Assembly: GCF_900476045.1 (NCBI RefSeq)
Contig: NZ_LS483440.1
Location: forward strand, 1,302,001-1,366,000
Reading direction: 5' to 3'
DNA length: 64,000 bases
DNA from: Gemella morbillorum
Lineage (GTDB): Bacteria; Bacillota; Bacilli; Staphylococcales; Gemellaceae
Both the position numbers and the translations under genes were made by a program. Shown here piece after piece: positions 26,186 to 34,862 of the stretch. The notes under the pieces were generated by a model. The model was not told the origin of the DNA. It worked only from the letters and a program-made list of their open reading frames with translations, and searched no databases. Positions within the stretch are counted from its first letter, which is position 1. Every line of letters begins with the position of its first letter.

Positions 26186-26381
26186 ATAGATTCACCCCTT
26201 TCTTAATTTCTTTAACATCTACAGAATGAATTGTCTGACCAGGTTTTAGTAAGTATACTTGAGTATATTCTCCAAATAACCACTGAACAATTTTCCTTGG
26301 TATCGTTATTCGAGATGCTTTTAAAATTTGAATCTCTTTATGATTTGAATCTGATACATTGATAATAACCTTATGTTTCAT
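26160..26381 (-). CDS. Small phage protein of unknown function
   Basis: The 73-residue protein has a beta-rich start (HKVIINVSDSNHKEIQIL) and a basic, amphipathic middle (RITIPRKIVQWLFGEYTQVYLLKPG). It is the first gene after the terminator of the sigma-like gene and has an AGGAGGG-type ribosome site. No family is recognised. Confidence 0.65.
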   Translation of the reverse strand: MKHKVIINVSDSNHKEIQILKASRITIPRKIVQWLFGEYTQVYLLKPGQTIHSVDVKEIKKGVNLYESNKTIA

Positions 26382-26432
26382 CAGTATCCCTCCTATTTAT
26401 AATTTGTAAGTTAACCCCTACATATCTTAGTC

Positions 26433-26465
26433 AAAAAAAGAAGGAGTATTTTTAACCCCTTCTTA
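26433..26465 (-). terminator. Intrinsic terminator after the sigma-like gene
   Basis: AAGAAGG and CCTTCTT pair around a loop and are followed by seven T on the minus strand. It ends the first, regulatory gene of the prophage and separates it from the replication block. Confidence 0.7.
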
Positions 26466-26475
26466 CATTTTTTAA

Positions 26476-27087
26476 TTAAATTTTCATTCTTAGTTTTTCT
26501 AATGCTTTTTTATGATACTTTGTCACCATCGCATTAGATATTCCCATTTCAGCTGCAATATCTATTTTCTTCATGTTTTCTAAATAGATTTTTTCAATAA
26601 CTAGTTTCTCATTATTAGTCAGTATTTCAAATGCGGTTAAAATTTCATCTGACCATTCAAATTCTGTATTTTTTAAAACCATATTCTCTATAGCTGATTT
26701 ATCAGAATTAACTAAATCTGCATCTAGAGATAAATTATAATTTCTTGGAAATTCCTCATTTTCATAATAATCTACATCTGATTTTTGAGGTTCATAACCA
26801 TGATTATTCTTAAATTCTTCTATAAAGTTTTCTCTCCAAGCTTTTATTATGTCTTTTTCTTCTTTTGTTCTTCCCGGTCTAGCATTTTTACAATTATTAT
26901 AGACCTCACTATCATCTATCGAATGAAGTAATTTTATATCCGCTTCTGTGATTCCATCTTTATCAATTTCTAAAGTATATTTATCACCATCTGCAAACTC
27001 ATAACTATAAGTCATTCTATCATCTTGATAAGTTTTTCTAGTACGTAGTGTAATAAATCTTTTATTTGTTTTTGTAATAATCACCAT
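26476..27087 (-). CDS. Sigma-70-like phage transcription factor
   Basis: The 203-residue protein has a C-terminal sigma region 4 helix-turn-helix: FEILTNNEKLVIEKIYLENMKKIDIAAEMGISNAMVTKYHKKALEKLR. The N-terminal half is not a typical region 2; it reads RTRKTYQDDRMTYSYEFADGD and has a central RPGRTKEEKDIIKAWRENF. It opens the prophage's minus-strand gene series. The leader has GAGGTCACT as ribosome site, in a region with an inverted copy about 180 bp away. Confidence 0.82.
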   Translation of the reverse strand: MVIITKTNKRFITLRTRKTYQDDRMTYSYEFADGDKYTLEIDKDGITEADIKLLHSIDDSEVYNNCKNARPGRTKEEKDIIKAWRENFIEEFKNNHGYEPQKSDVDYYENEEFPRNYNLSLDADLVNSDKSAIENMVLKNTEFEWSDEILTAFEILTNNEKLVIEKIYLENMKKIDIAAEMGISNAMVTKYHKKALEKLRMKI

Positions 27088-27283
27088 AGTGACCTCTTTT
27101 CCACTCAGGTGAGATCACAAATGAAGTTTTATTACTATGAGACTTCTGTAGTGTAAAAAATGGTACACTAAATTTACGGAAAGCACATAGAATTTTAAAT
27201 AAGTTAGCAAAATAACCTTTATCGTTATCTCGGACTTATCTATTTAATTCATTTGTATCTCACCGTCTTAGTGGCCACTATGA
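27084..27283. repeat. Inverted duplication around the sigma-gene leader
   Basis: The left arm (27084-27127) contains CATAGTGACC and, further right, GGTGAGAT and ACAAATGAA. The right arm (27249-27283), read on the other strand, contains CATAGTGGCC, GGTGAGAT and ACAAATGAA in the same order. Between them is a second inverted pair, AGTGTA...TACACT at 27150-27169. The layout suggests an operator region or a duplicated leader at the prophage edge. Confidence 0.6.
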
Positions 27284-27371
27284 CTTTTTGAGTAATTATA
27301 TTTAAATAATAAATTCTGTATATTTTACAGATTATTTGAAATTTAATCTTTATACGGTTTTCCGAATGTGA

Positions 27372-27377
27372 TATAAT
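27372..27377 (+). promoter_or_regulatory. -10 box (TATAAT) for the plus-strand gene at 27525
   Basis: TGTGATATAAT gives a consensus -10 with an upstream TG. No clear -35 is seen. A long leader of about 140 nt with six GTTAC repeats lies between it and the start codon. Confidence 0.5.
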
Positions 27378-27440
27378 ATATCTATAAACAACCGTTTTCT
27401 AAAATATAGATTTTTTATTATTTATACTATATATCTTAAC

Positions 27441-27495
27441 GTTACTTTGGTTACTTGCAATAGTTACCAAGCGTTACTACGGTTACTAACGTTAC
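27441..27495 (+). repeat. Cluster of six GTTAC repeats in a leader
   Basis: GTTAC occurs at 27441, 27450, 27463, 27473, 27482 and 27491, i.e. mostly 9-10 bp apart, often as CGTTACT or GGTTACT. The roughly one-turn spacing suggests an operator array or an iteron-like set. It lies between the -10 box and the start codon. Confidence 0.55.
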
Positions 27496-27524
27496 TATTT
27501 TTATATAAAAAGGGGGGCATGAAG

Positions 27525-28763
27525 ATGTCTAATGAACACTATCCATATTTGTGTGGAGGAATATTGTTAAATTTACTAATTGAAGCAAAAAAAACTCCGG
27601 TTAATTCTAGGGAAAAACTAAACTGTAAAAAAAGTTCAGTATCTGATTCAAATATATTAAAAGGATTAATTAAACTTGTTACAGGTGAGGAAGTTATAGC
27701 CTCACCAGCTACATTAAAAAAAGATACATCGCGTTATAAAAGATGTAAGATAAATAATAGCTCTATAATAACTTTTACAGATTCAAGTACAGTAAAAATA
27801 TTTAGAGATAGAGTTAAAAACAGTTGTTGGGAAATTCTAGATGAGACAACTTCATTTATTACTACTTTTTTATCTGAAGCAAAATTAGAATGGTTTACAA
27901 AAGCTATTTTAGAAATTATTACTAATGACACCTCTATTCCAGATAATACATATTTTAAAACGACACATATGAAAAAAATAGAAAAAAAAGAATTGAAATA
28001 TACTCATACTATTGAAATTGAAATTTTTCTAATTAGTGTACTTATATATATAATAGATAAAAAACAAAATAATAAATTAGGAAGAACGACAATTGAAAAG
28101 TATTTTACTCAAAATGGAGCATATACACAGTGGAAATTAACACATCCTATCGGACAAACAATTAATCAAAGTATTCATGTCAATAATTTTGATAAAACAA
28201 ATCATTTAATGAAAAATAACAATACTATATTAAAAAATAATATAAACAAAGAAATAAATTATAATAACTTTGTATTTACATACAATCAAACATCTTTCTC
28301 TCATACCAATAATAGCATGATTGATTATAATATATTTTATAATTTAATTGTTGGGGGAATAGAACATGCGGACTACAAAAATGGAAGTGCAACAACTGGA
28401 TCATTTATTATTCATAAAGACAGGGTTATAAATGCATGGTGCGATGATTTAGTCAAACCTTTGTCTATATTAGGCATGAAAGAACGTGAAACTTTGACTT
28501 TACTACCTACTATTTTCGTGGCAGATCAAGGGGGCAATAAAAATAATAAAGAAAATTTAGTTTGCTTTGGTTACGTAAAAAGAATAGATGTTTCAGGCAA
28601 CTCTGTAAAAGTAGTTTTTGAAATCCACAGTAAATTTCAACTTGATGTTCTATACAAAAATAGCTTAGAACTTGGAATCGAAAGATTCGAACTTAATAAT
28701 ACACATTGGGCCGTAAAACAAGTCAATTTAGAACGAGAGTTAACAAAAATCTTTAATAGATAA
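27525..28763 (+). CDS. Conserved protein of unknown function, island gene
   Basis: I choose ATG at 27525 (MSNEHYPYLCGGILLNLLIE), because a strong AAGGGGGG site lies 7 nt upstream. An earlier frame from 27447 would translate the GTTAC repeats. The 412-residue protein recalls a Firmicutes island family with a YxCGG start followed by F-x-x-x-V-K (here IFRDRVKNSCWEILDE) and WFTKAILEII. A second part begins near FYNLIVGGIEHADYKNG and ends in ...WAVKQVNLERELTKIF. No membrane segment or catalytic motif is visible. Base content is lower in GC than the prophage beside it. A defence role is possible but unproven. Confidence 0.65.
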   Translation: MSNEHYPYLCGGILLNLLIEAKKTPVNSREKLNCKKSSVSDSNILKGLIKLVTGEEVIASPATLKKDTSRYKRCKINNSSIITFTDSSTVKIFRDRVKNSCWEILDETTSFITTFLSEAKLEWFTKAILEIITNDTSIPDNTYFKTTHMKKIEKKELKYTHTIEIEIFLISVLIYIIDKKQNNKLGRTTIEKYFTQNGAYTQWKLTHPIGQTINQSIHVNNFDKTNHLMKNNNTILKNNINKEINYNNFVFTYNQTSFSHTNNSMIDYNIFYNLIVGGIEHADYKNGSATTGSFIIHKDRVINAWCDDLVKPLSILGMKERETLTLLPTIFVADQGGNKNNKENLVCFGYVKRIDVSGNSVKVVFEIHSKFQLDVLYKNSLELGIERFELNNTHWAVKQVNLERELTKIFNR

Positions 28764-28885
28764 GACTATATATAAATAAAAAATTATGTACCCTAGTAGT
28801 AACTTTTATAAAAATGATATGTAATTAATCTTATCTGTATATAATTAATTATAAATAAAAATATTACTTTTTAGGAGACTTTTGT

Positions 28886-29298
28886 ATGGGTGAAAAAAAC
28901 ATTCAAAATTGGAACAACATGTCATAAATATTTTTAACTCTTCATCTAAATTTTTATATAATGATACTACTTATTCAGAAATAAAAATCAGCTGCAAATT
29001 ACCGTCAAATGAATTTCAAGAAAACAAGATTAACTCAAATCGTGCTCTAAATATTTTTGGTAAAGACTGGAAAGACATTCTAAAACAAGCTAACTTATCT
29101 ATTAAACATAAAATTGAAGAACAAATTATTATTAATCCCAAAGGAAAAGGACGTATTAAAGAAGGATTTCTTACTATAGGTTGGAAACTAGAAATTACTA
29201 CAAAGGAAAGAACATTGTCAGCTCCCCTTCCACTTTCTACTAATGAAATTAAAAACTCTATTTATCGTGGTATAAACCAAACTGAAGTGTTACAATAG
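28886..29298 (+). pseudogene. Second island gene, start and body out of frame at an A7 run
   Basis: The good ribosome site (TTAGGAGA) and ATG at 28886 open a frame that stops after 13 codons. The long frame of about 129 codons is shifted and would otherwise need a TTG start at 28909. Adding one A to the A7 run at 28893-28899 joins both into MGEKKHSKLEQHVINIFNSS and onward. The body has GKDWKDILKQANLSIKHKIEEQ and GWKLEITTKERTLSAPLP. Its stop coincides with the left end of an insertion sequence, so the C terminus may be cut. Function unknown; probably cotranscribed with the gene at 27525. Confidence 0.55.
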
Positions 29299-30406
29299 AT
29301 GTGAGACAAAATAAAAAAAAAGAAGAAAGCTGGTAAAATTATTATAAGTAGTCATACAAATAATAAAGAAGCTTTTTTCTCATGACTATTTTAATACAAA
29401 AAAACAATACAGACTCAAAGATATTTATCTCATACATTAACAGAATTTTACGCAGTAAAAACATACGGAAGATGTCTCTCTATAAAATTTGTATGTAGAA
29501 GATATAAAATATCAAAAGCATCTCTTATGAGATGGAATAAAAAATTTGATGGTACTAAAGAATCATTAATTGATAAATCTCTCATAAAACTTTATCTAAA
29601 CACCCTAATTCTTATACAGATGTAGAAATATCTTGGATCAAAAGCTATATTAGACGTAATCCTAAGATTTCTTTAGTTGAGCTATTCTATAAACTTAAAA
29701 CAAAGAAAAAATATAACAGGCATCCTTGCTCTCTTTTTCGTGTTCTTAAAAAACTGGATTTTTTTAAATATAAAAAAAAAAGAAGAAGAAGGTGTATGTC
29801 CCTAAACTTTAAGGAATAAAGTTCCTACTCTACTATTCAATTTATTAAAATGACTATTGACTATTTTGGATACAAACCCAATACCATACAAACTGACAAT
29901 AGGGCTGAATTCAGTTATTTTAAAGAAATTAAACTCAGTCATCTTTTTGGTGTTTTATGTAACGAACTAGGTATTATTCATGAATTAATTCGACCTAGAA
30001 CACCTAGGCATAATGGTAAGGTTAAACTCAGTCATAAAAATGATAATGAACGTTTCTATTCTACTTTAAATTTTTATTCTTATGATGATTAAAAATTGCA
30101 AATGAATTGTTATTTATACTATTCTAATAGACTTTCTATGCAACTTTCGGTTGGTTGTCTACTGTTGAAAAGAGAAAACAGTTGTTAAATATAACTTAAA
30201 GACTTATTCGCTTTTGTATTTTAGCTTTTTTCTTAATATATTCAAGGGCTTCGCTAGTTTGTTTCGAAACCCCTTGACTACATTAAATCAAAAAGCTGTT
30301 TTATCTCTAGCGAATAAGCCTCCTAATTCTAGTAAGTTATTTATAATTTTTTCAAAAAAATTATATCATATCTTTCTTTTATTTTTATTATTTTTTGTCT
30401 CACATC
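29298..30406 (+). mobile_element. Decayed DDE-transposase insertion sequence with terminal repeats
   Basis: The ends are inverted repeats: GATGTGAGACAAAA at 29298-29311 and its complement at 30393-30406. The interior holds a plus-strand transposase in several frames. It runs from a helix-turn-helix part (VCRRYKISKASLMRWNKKFDG) through HPCSLFRVLKKL to the integrase core (TIDYFGYKPNTIQTDNRAEF, IIHELIRPRTPRHNGKV). Several frameshifts and stops make it inactive. The type is a helix-turn-helix plus rve transposase of the IS3/IS481 sort. No clear target duplication is seen. Confidence 0.8.
29440..30092 (+). pseudogene. Transposase remnant, helix-turn-helix plus rve core
   Basis: The N-terminal part (about 29440-29600), the middle (about 29600-29800) and the DDE core (29850-30092) are in different frames, and the piece with the first catalytic Asp is missing or broken. 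The core keeps the second Asp in QTDNRAEF. The end FYSTLNFYSYDD is followed by stops where a functional relative would continue. Confidence 0.75.
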
Positions 30407-30479
30407 ATTGACAAACGTACAAAATATTTATATTACCTACTACTATAAATATTATTCTACTGACATATAGGTTCTATTT

Positions 30480-30690
30480 TTTATTTCCTTATGTTTCAAT
30501 TAATCCTAATGATACAAATTTTTCTAAATATTTTCTAACTGTTGAGGATGACTTCCTTCAACAGAGTAACAGTAATACTCGTGTGATTTTGTGAATATTT
30601 TTTAATAAAAGGATAAACTTTACTTTCTGCTGGTATTAAATCATCTGATAACTCTAAAACAGTATTAGAAATGTGATTTGTTTTATATAG
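30480..30690 (-). pseudogene. Remnant of a winged-helix regulator-like C terminus
   Basis: In the 350-bp gap behind LanP the minus strand shows two pieces in neighbouring frames: LSDDLIPAESKVYPFIKKYS and then SSSTVRKYLEKFVSLGLIET. Together they look like the end of a protein with a winged-helix domain, as found at the C termini of Fic-like or AAA-type regulators. A frameshift and stops separate them. Nothing else is seen in the gap. Confidence 0.35.
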
Positions 30691-30753
30691 ATTCCAAAAA
30701 ACTTACTTCGTACATAAAAACCATTCAGAAATAGTATTTTATTATTTAATATA

Positions 30754-31668
30754 TTATCTTATTCTTACTTCCTTATACTCATTTAATCTCTCATCACTAC
30801 ATGTGCTTTCTGCATTATTATAAAGAACTCTTAATGCCTCACCAGTTGTTATATTATAATTATTTCCTATAATAACAGATAAAGCTGCAGTTACGAATGG
30901 AGTAGCAATACTTGTTCCAAAACTAAACGTATATCCTCTTGACAATCCCCCCATATATCCTATAACATTAAATGGAGATGTATTTGAAGTATATGTAAAC
31001 ACCATTTCCTCAACATTTATAATTTTCCTATTGTTATCATATTCATAATTCCCTGCTGGGGCTACTATATTAATTAATCCATAATTTGAATAATTTGCCA
31101 AATTTCCATTTCTGGTACTAGCTCCTACTGATACAACACCTTCCAATCCTCCAGGTACATGTATCTTATCAAACTTACTCAAATCATTTCCCTCGTTACC
31201 AGCAGAAGCAACTATTATCACATTATTTTCTTTAGCATACTGGATTGCTTTAATATACATATCTATAATATATTTTTCTTCTTTTATATTAGGATTTTTA
31301 TAACTTCCTAAACTTATATTTATAATTTTAGCACCATCTTCAATAGCATCATAAATTGCTTTGATTATATTCAATGATATACCATCATTAAATTCTTTCA
31401 TAACTTTATAAGGAATTATCTTCACATTTCTGTTTAAAATCAGTATCACTCCCGAAACTTGTGTTCCATGTCCAAAAGTATCTATTAATCCATGTGTATT
31501 ATCCCCTAAATAATCCCTACCTTGTAATACATTATTTTTTATCTCTGGATGTTCATTATCTACTCCACTATCTATTACTGCTATTTTTATTTCTTTGCTA
31601 GTTGTAATTCTTTTAGGCATAACCCTTTTATACGCCCACATAAAACTATTACTATAAATTTTATTCAT
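30754..31668 (-). CDS. lanP: Subtilisin-like lanthipeptide leader protease (LanP)
   Basis: The 304-residue S8 protease has the full catalytic set: Asp33 in AVIDSGVD, His67 in FGHGTQVSG, oxyanion Asn158 in ASAGNEG and Ser253 in FGTSIATP. There is no signal peptide and hardly any propeptide, so it is probably cytoplasmic, as some LanP proteases are. CylA of the enterococcal cytolysin, in contrast, is secreted. It begins 13 bp after lanM. It would remove the leader after DVQAE, the site used by CylA. Confidence 0.9.
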   Translation of the reverse strand: MNKIYSNSFMWAYKRVMPKRITTSKEIKIAVIDSGVDNEHPEIKNNVLQGRDYLGDNTHGLIDTFGHGTQVSGVILILNRNVKIIPYKVMKEFNDGISLNIIKAIYDAIEDGAKIINISLGSYKNPNIKEEKYIIDMYIKAIQYAKENNVIIVASAGNEGNDLSKFDKIHVPGGLEGVVSVGASTRNGNLANYSNYGLINIVAPAGNYEYDNNRKIINVEEMVFTYTSNTSPFNVIGYMGGLSRGYTFSFGTSIATPFVTAALSVIIGNNYNITTGEALRVLYNNAESTCSDERLNEYKEVRIR

Positions 31669-31680
31669 ATATATTTATTC

Positions 31681-34587
31681 CTAATTATAATTTAACAGTA
31701 GTATATTTGGAATATTTCTGTCTAAAATTCTAAATAGTTGATACACAACACCTAGATATCCTACAAATATACTTTTAGATTTCATGTATACTCGCCCCTG
31801 TAATCTAAAATATAAATTTTCTTTATATTCATTCATCATTCTTGATATTATAGCTTTTTTTAAGTCTGAATATGTAAAGATTCCATAGCTAGTTTCCAAA
31901 GTTATAATTAACTCTAATAATCCTGCATTACCATGACATAAACTATCATTTTCAAACTCTTCTGGCATAAATGTTGATAATAAACCTAAAATATCATTCT
32001 TAGATTTATTAGATGATATACATGATAATACTATTCCTATATTTCCCTTACACCAACTATTATTATTTACTAATTTCATATTGATTTGACTAGAATATAT
32101 ATTATACTTACTATCTAAAGAATATACATGATATAAACTACCTATTCCATGAGCAAAACTATTATCTGAATTAACATTTTTAATAATTGCCCCTTTTAAT
32201 AAATTACTATATATTGTATAATATTTATCTTTTTTAGTTATATCATACACTACATAGCATAATTTAATATAGCTACTAATTCCTCTAATCCAATCATAAT
32301 CATGATTTTCAGATAAATTTTCATAGAAATCTAATATTAGTTTTTCAGCATATTTTAAAGAACCTTTGTTTTTATTTAATTTATAATCAAGCAATAAAGG
32401 GTATATTAAACTATAATTCCCATAAAACACACTATATCCTTTATTGGAATTTTCACTCAATGATTTTATCGTATTTTTTATATAATTTTTTATTTTACTA
32501 CAATTAATTTTAAATCTATATTCATATATAACGTAAAATATATATACTGAAGATAATCCATCGTACATATTGTCTTCTAACCCAGTAATATTATCACCAA
32601 AGTCTCTCGTAGTAATATCAAGCCAATTAACTGTTTTAGATTTTTCACATATATACATACTTTCTTCTAATTCATTATATGTATTAATTAATAAAGAGTC
32701 TAAAAAATCATAACTTATATCTGAATTTTCTCTTACCACATTATCTTTTATTTCATATTTTTTATACGTATTAAAAGAAAAATCAATATATAGCAATTGT
32801 TTCTTTATATTTTTTTCTTCTAATTTATCTATATTTTCAATAACTAAATCTATAATTGGACTAGAATATACATTATTTATATATTTATCTTCAGAAAATA
32901 AATCTTTACTATTTATTTTATTATAAAATATAGGAACATCGCCTAACAATAATTGATAATACTCACTTACACATATTTCCTTATTATTAAAATTATAACT
33001 GAACAAATTTTCTAATGTCTTTTCTCTTTCTCTTATATCTTTTAAACATTCTGGATGATATGAATACATCAATAAATCACAATATCGTTGAGTACCTCTT
33101 AATACATTTCTTACTACTAAATCATTAGCCAATTCTTTTAAAGATTTTTTAAATTCTTCTTTATTATTTTCTATTTTTTTTAAAAAATCATAGAAACCTT
33201 CTTTAATATCCTCTTTATAATTAATATAAGAATATATTTCTCCTTTGAAAATAGGTACATTATTAGATTTATGAATATTTTTAGTTACATATTCATATTT
33301 TATATCCTCAGATCCTCTATTTACTATAGACAATGTTTTAAAAGGTATTTTGGTACCACCTACACTTAAACCACTTATATCAATACCCTCTCTTTTATCT
33401 TTACTCCTTTCTGTTAGAATTTTAAACGGAATTAAACCTGTTGTTATTACAGAGTTCATGTAATCATATTTTATATTTATATTTGCATGATCTATAAATT
33501 TTAAAGGAATATTCTGCTGGAAAAAAGTTTCAGTATCAATTACTACTGGATACTCACCATGTGCTATTATATTTTCAAAATGTAAATCTGTTGCTTTCAA
33601 TATGTATGCTAGTCCTAATAATTCCCCATAGTTTCTATAAAATTTCTTTATATCAGACATAGCACTAACCTCTTTACTTGATATAAAATTTTCATAACTA
33701 TAATTTTTTCTTGATAATATATTAATTAATTTAAAATTTGTATTATAATTACTATTACAATATGCATATATACTATTAATAACAGTTGTTGTATCATATT
33801 TTTTAGGTTTATATACTATCTTCTTATCATTAAAACTTAATATAATTACTGATTTACCTTTATTATGAGTATCACCCGCATTAAAATCTATATTAGTTAG
33901 AATATCACTTTCTATACTAAAATTACTCTGTAAATCATGAAAATCTTTATCTAATCTATAAAAAAGTGTATTTATATTTTCAATAAAATATGCAGTCCTA
34001 TCGACTAATATTTTAAATAAATATTGATACTTATAAAAAAAACATTCTATACTATTATTTGAAAATCTATCAAATACATAATTAGAATACTTAGTTTCTT
34101 TGCTTTTCCCATTCAATTTTTTATTTTCTTTATACCATCTTATATCATCAACTATACTATTTATAAAAATAGAATCAATCATATTTATATAAGAAGATAA
34201 TACCCTACTTTTGATAATAGATTCTATTTTTAAATTTCTAACACTAATCTCCATTTTAGTCTCTACATACTCTATAAAACCTCTCATAGGATAAAACGTA
34301 CTATTATATTGTTTCTTACTATTAATATAAAATTCCATAATTACACTAAAAATTTCTTCATAATAATTTTCAGTTTTTTCTTTTTCTAAAAAATTTGAAC
34401 TTAATATATGTCTATAATTATCTATACTTCCATACATTAATTTTGAAATACTTTTAAAATTTTCATTAGTTAATAAAGTATTTCTATTTATCCAATCTTC
34501 ATAATATTTTAAATCTTTAGCTTGTATTTCTAACTTAGCTAAATTTGATAATTTTTCACTAAATGATGTTATTTTATTATAATCCAT
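31681..34587 (-). CDS. lanM: Class II lanthipeptide synthetase (LanM)
   Basis: The 968-residue enzyme has the two LanM parts. The N-terminal dehydratase (DUF4135) is kinase-like: GDTHNKGKSVIIL and VYKPKKYD (about 257-264), then KATDLHFENI and PVVIDTETFF (about 331-356), which keep the D-x-H-x-x-N and D-x-E residues known from CylM. The C-terminal LanC-like cyclase has AHGIGSLYH, the zinc ligand Cys846 in WCKGNIG and Cys884/His885 in LCHGNAG. It dehydrates Ser/Thr and adds Cys to form rings. CylM is of similar length (just under 1,000). It follows the precursor by 53 bp with an AAAGGAAG site. Confidence 0.95.
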   Translation of the reverse strand: MDYNKITSFSEKLSNLAKLEIQAKDLKYYEDWINRNTLLTNENFKSISKLMYGSIDNYRHILSSNFLEKEKTENYYEEIFSVIMEFYINSKKQYNSTFYPMRGFIEYVETKMEISVRNLKIESIIKSRVLSSYINMIDSIFINSIVDDIRWYKENKKLNGKSKETKYSNYVFDRFSNNSIECFFYKYQYLFKILVDRTAYFIENINTLFYRLDKDFHDLQSNFSIESDILTNIDFNAGDTHNKGKSVIILSFNDKKIVYKPKKYDTTTVINSIYAYCNSNYNTNFKLINILSRKNYSYENFISSKEVSAMSDIKKFYRNYGELLGLAYILKATDLHFENIIAHGEYPVVIDTETFFQQNIPLKFIDHANINIKYDYMNSVITTGLIPFKILTERSKDKREGIDISGLSVGGTKIPFKTLSIVNRGSEDIKYEYVTKNIHKSNNVPIFKGEIYSYINYKEDIKEGFYDFLKKIENNKEEFKKSLKELANDLVVRNVLRGTQRYCDLLMYSYHPECLKDIREREKTLENLFSYNFNNKEICVSEYYQLLLGDVPIFYNKINSKDLFSEDKYINNVYSSPIIDLVIENIDKLEEKNIKKQLLYIDFSFNTYKKYEIKDNVVRENSDISYDFLDSLLINTYNELEESMYICEKSKTVNWLDITTRDFGDNITGLEDNMYDGLSSVYIFYVIYEYRFKINCSKIKNYIKNTIKSLSENSNKGYSVFYGNYSLIYPLLLDYKLNKNKGSLKYAEKLILDFYENLSENHDYDWIRGISSYIKLCYVVYDITKKDKYYTIYSNLLKGAIIKNVNSDNSFAHGIGSLYHVYSLDSKYNIYSSQINMKLVNNNSWCKGNIGIVLSCISSNKSKNDILGLLSTFMPEEFENDSLCHGNAGLLELIITLETSYGIFTYSDLKKAIISRMMNEYKENLYFRLQGRVYMKSKSIFVGYLGVVYQLFRILDRNIPNILLLNYN

Positions 34588-34640
34588 ATTTTCTTCCTTT
34601 TAATATTAGTAAGCTATATTCTCTTAATTATATCTATCTG

Positions 34641-34811
34641 TTATCTACAAGTTGCAAAAGAAATTGTAACTGTTACAACATCAGCACATACAATTGAGCT
34701 GGCAGCAGTAAAAGCACAAACAGGAGTTGTTTCTGCTTGAACATCTTCTGTACCTTGTAAATTTCTCATTTCTTCTTCTGTTAACTCATCATACTTTTTA
34801 AAGTTTTCCAT
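34641..34811 (-). CDS. lanA: Cytolysin-like class II lanthipeptide precursor (LanA)
   Basis: A 56-residue frame follows an AAAGGAG site. The leader MENFKKYDELTEEEMRN...LQGTEDVQAE is 27 residues. The 29-residue core starts TTPVC and contains AFTAA, SSIVC, ADVVTVTI, SFATC and a final Arg. As I recall it, the large cytolysin subunit of Enterococcus faecalis has the same leader end (GDVQAE) and the same order of ring segments (TTPVC, SSAAC, SLKHC) with longer spacers. Two segments fit the Dhx-Dhx-x-x-Cys rule that gives LL-(methyl)lanthionine. It is too short for most gene finders. Confidence 0.92.
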   Translation of the reverse strand: MENFKKYDELTEEEMRNLQGTEDVQAETTPVCAFTAASSIVCADVVTVTISFATCR

Positions 34812-34862
34812 CTTTGTTTTCTCCTTTTTTTCTAAATATTTTATTGTTACTTATAAGAATAG

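Noticed and set aside
27441..27495. GTTAC cluster as a CRISPR array
   Set aside because: The repeats are only 5-7 bases and 9-13 bp apart, with no spacer structure and no cas genes.
27447..27524. N-terminal extension of the island protein through the GTTAC repeats
   Set aside because: The only good ribosome site lies after it, at 27510-27517, and the extension would merely translate the repeat array.
30214..30411. Plus-strand frame of 65 codons at the right end of the dead IS
   Set aside because: It covers the noncoding end and the terminal repeat and has no domain or ribosome site.
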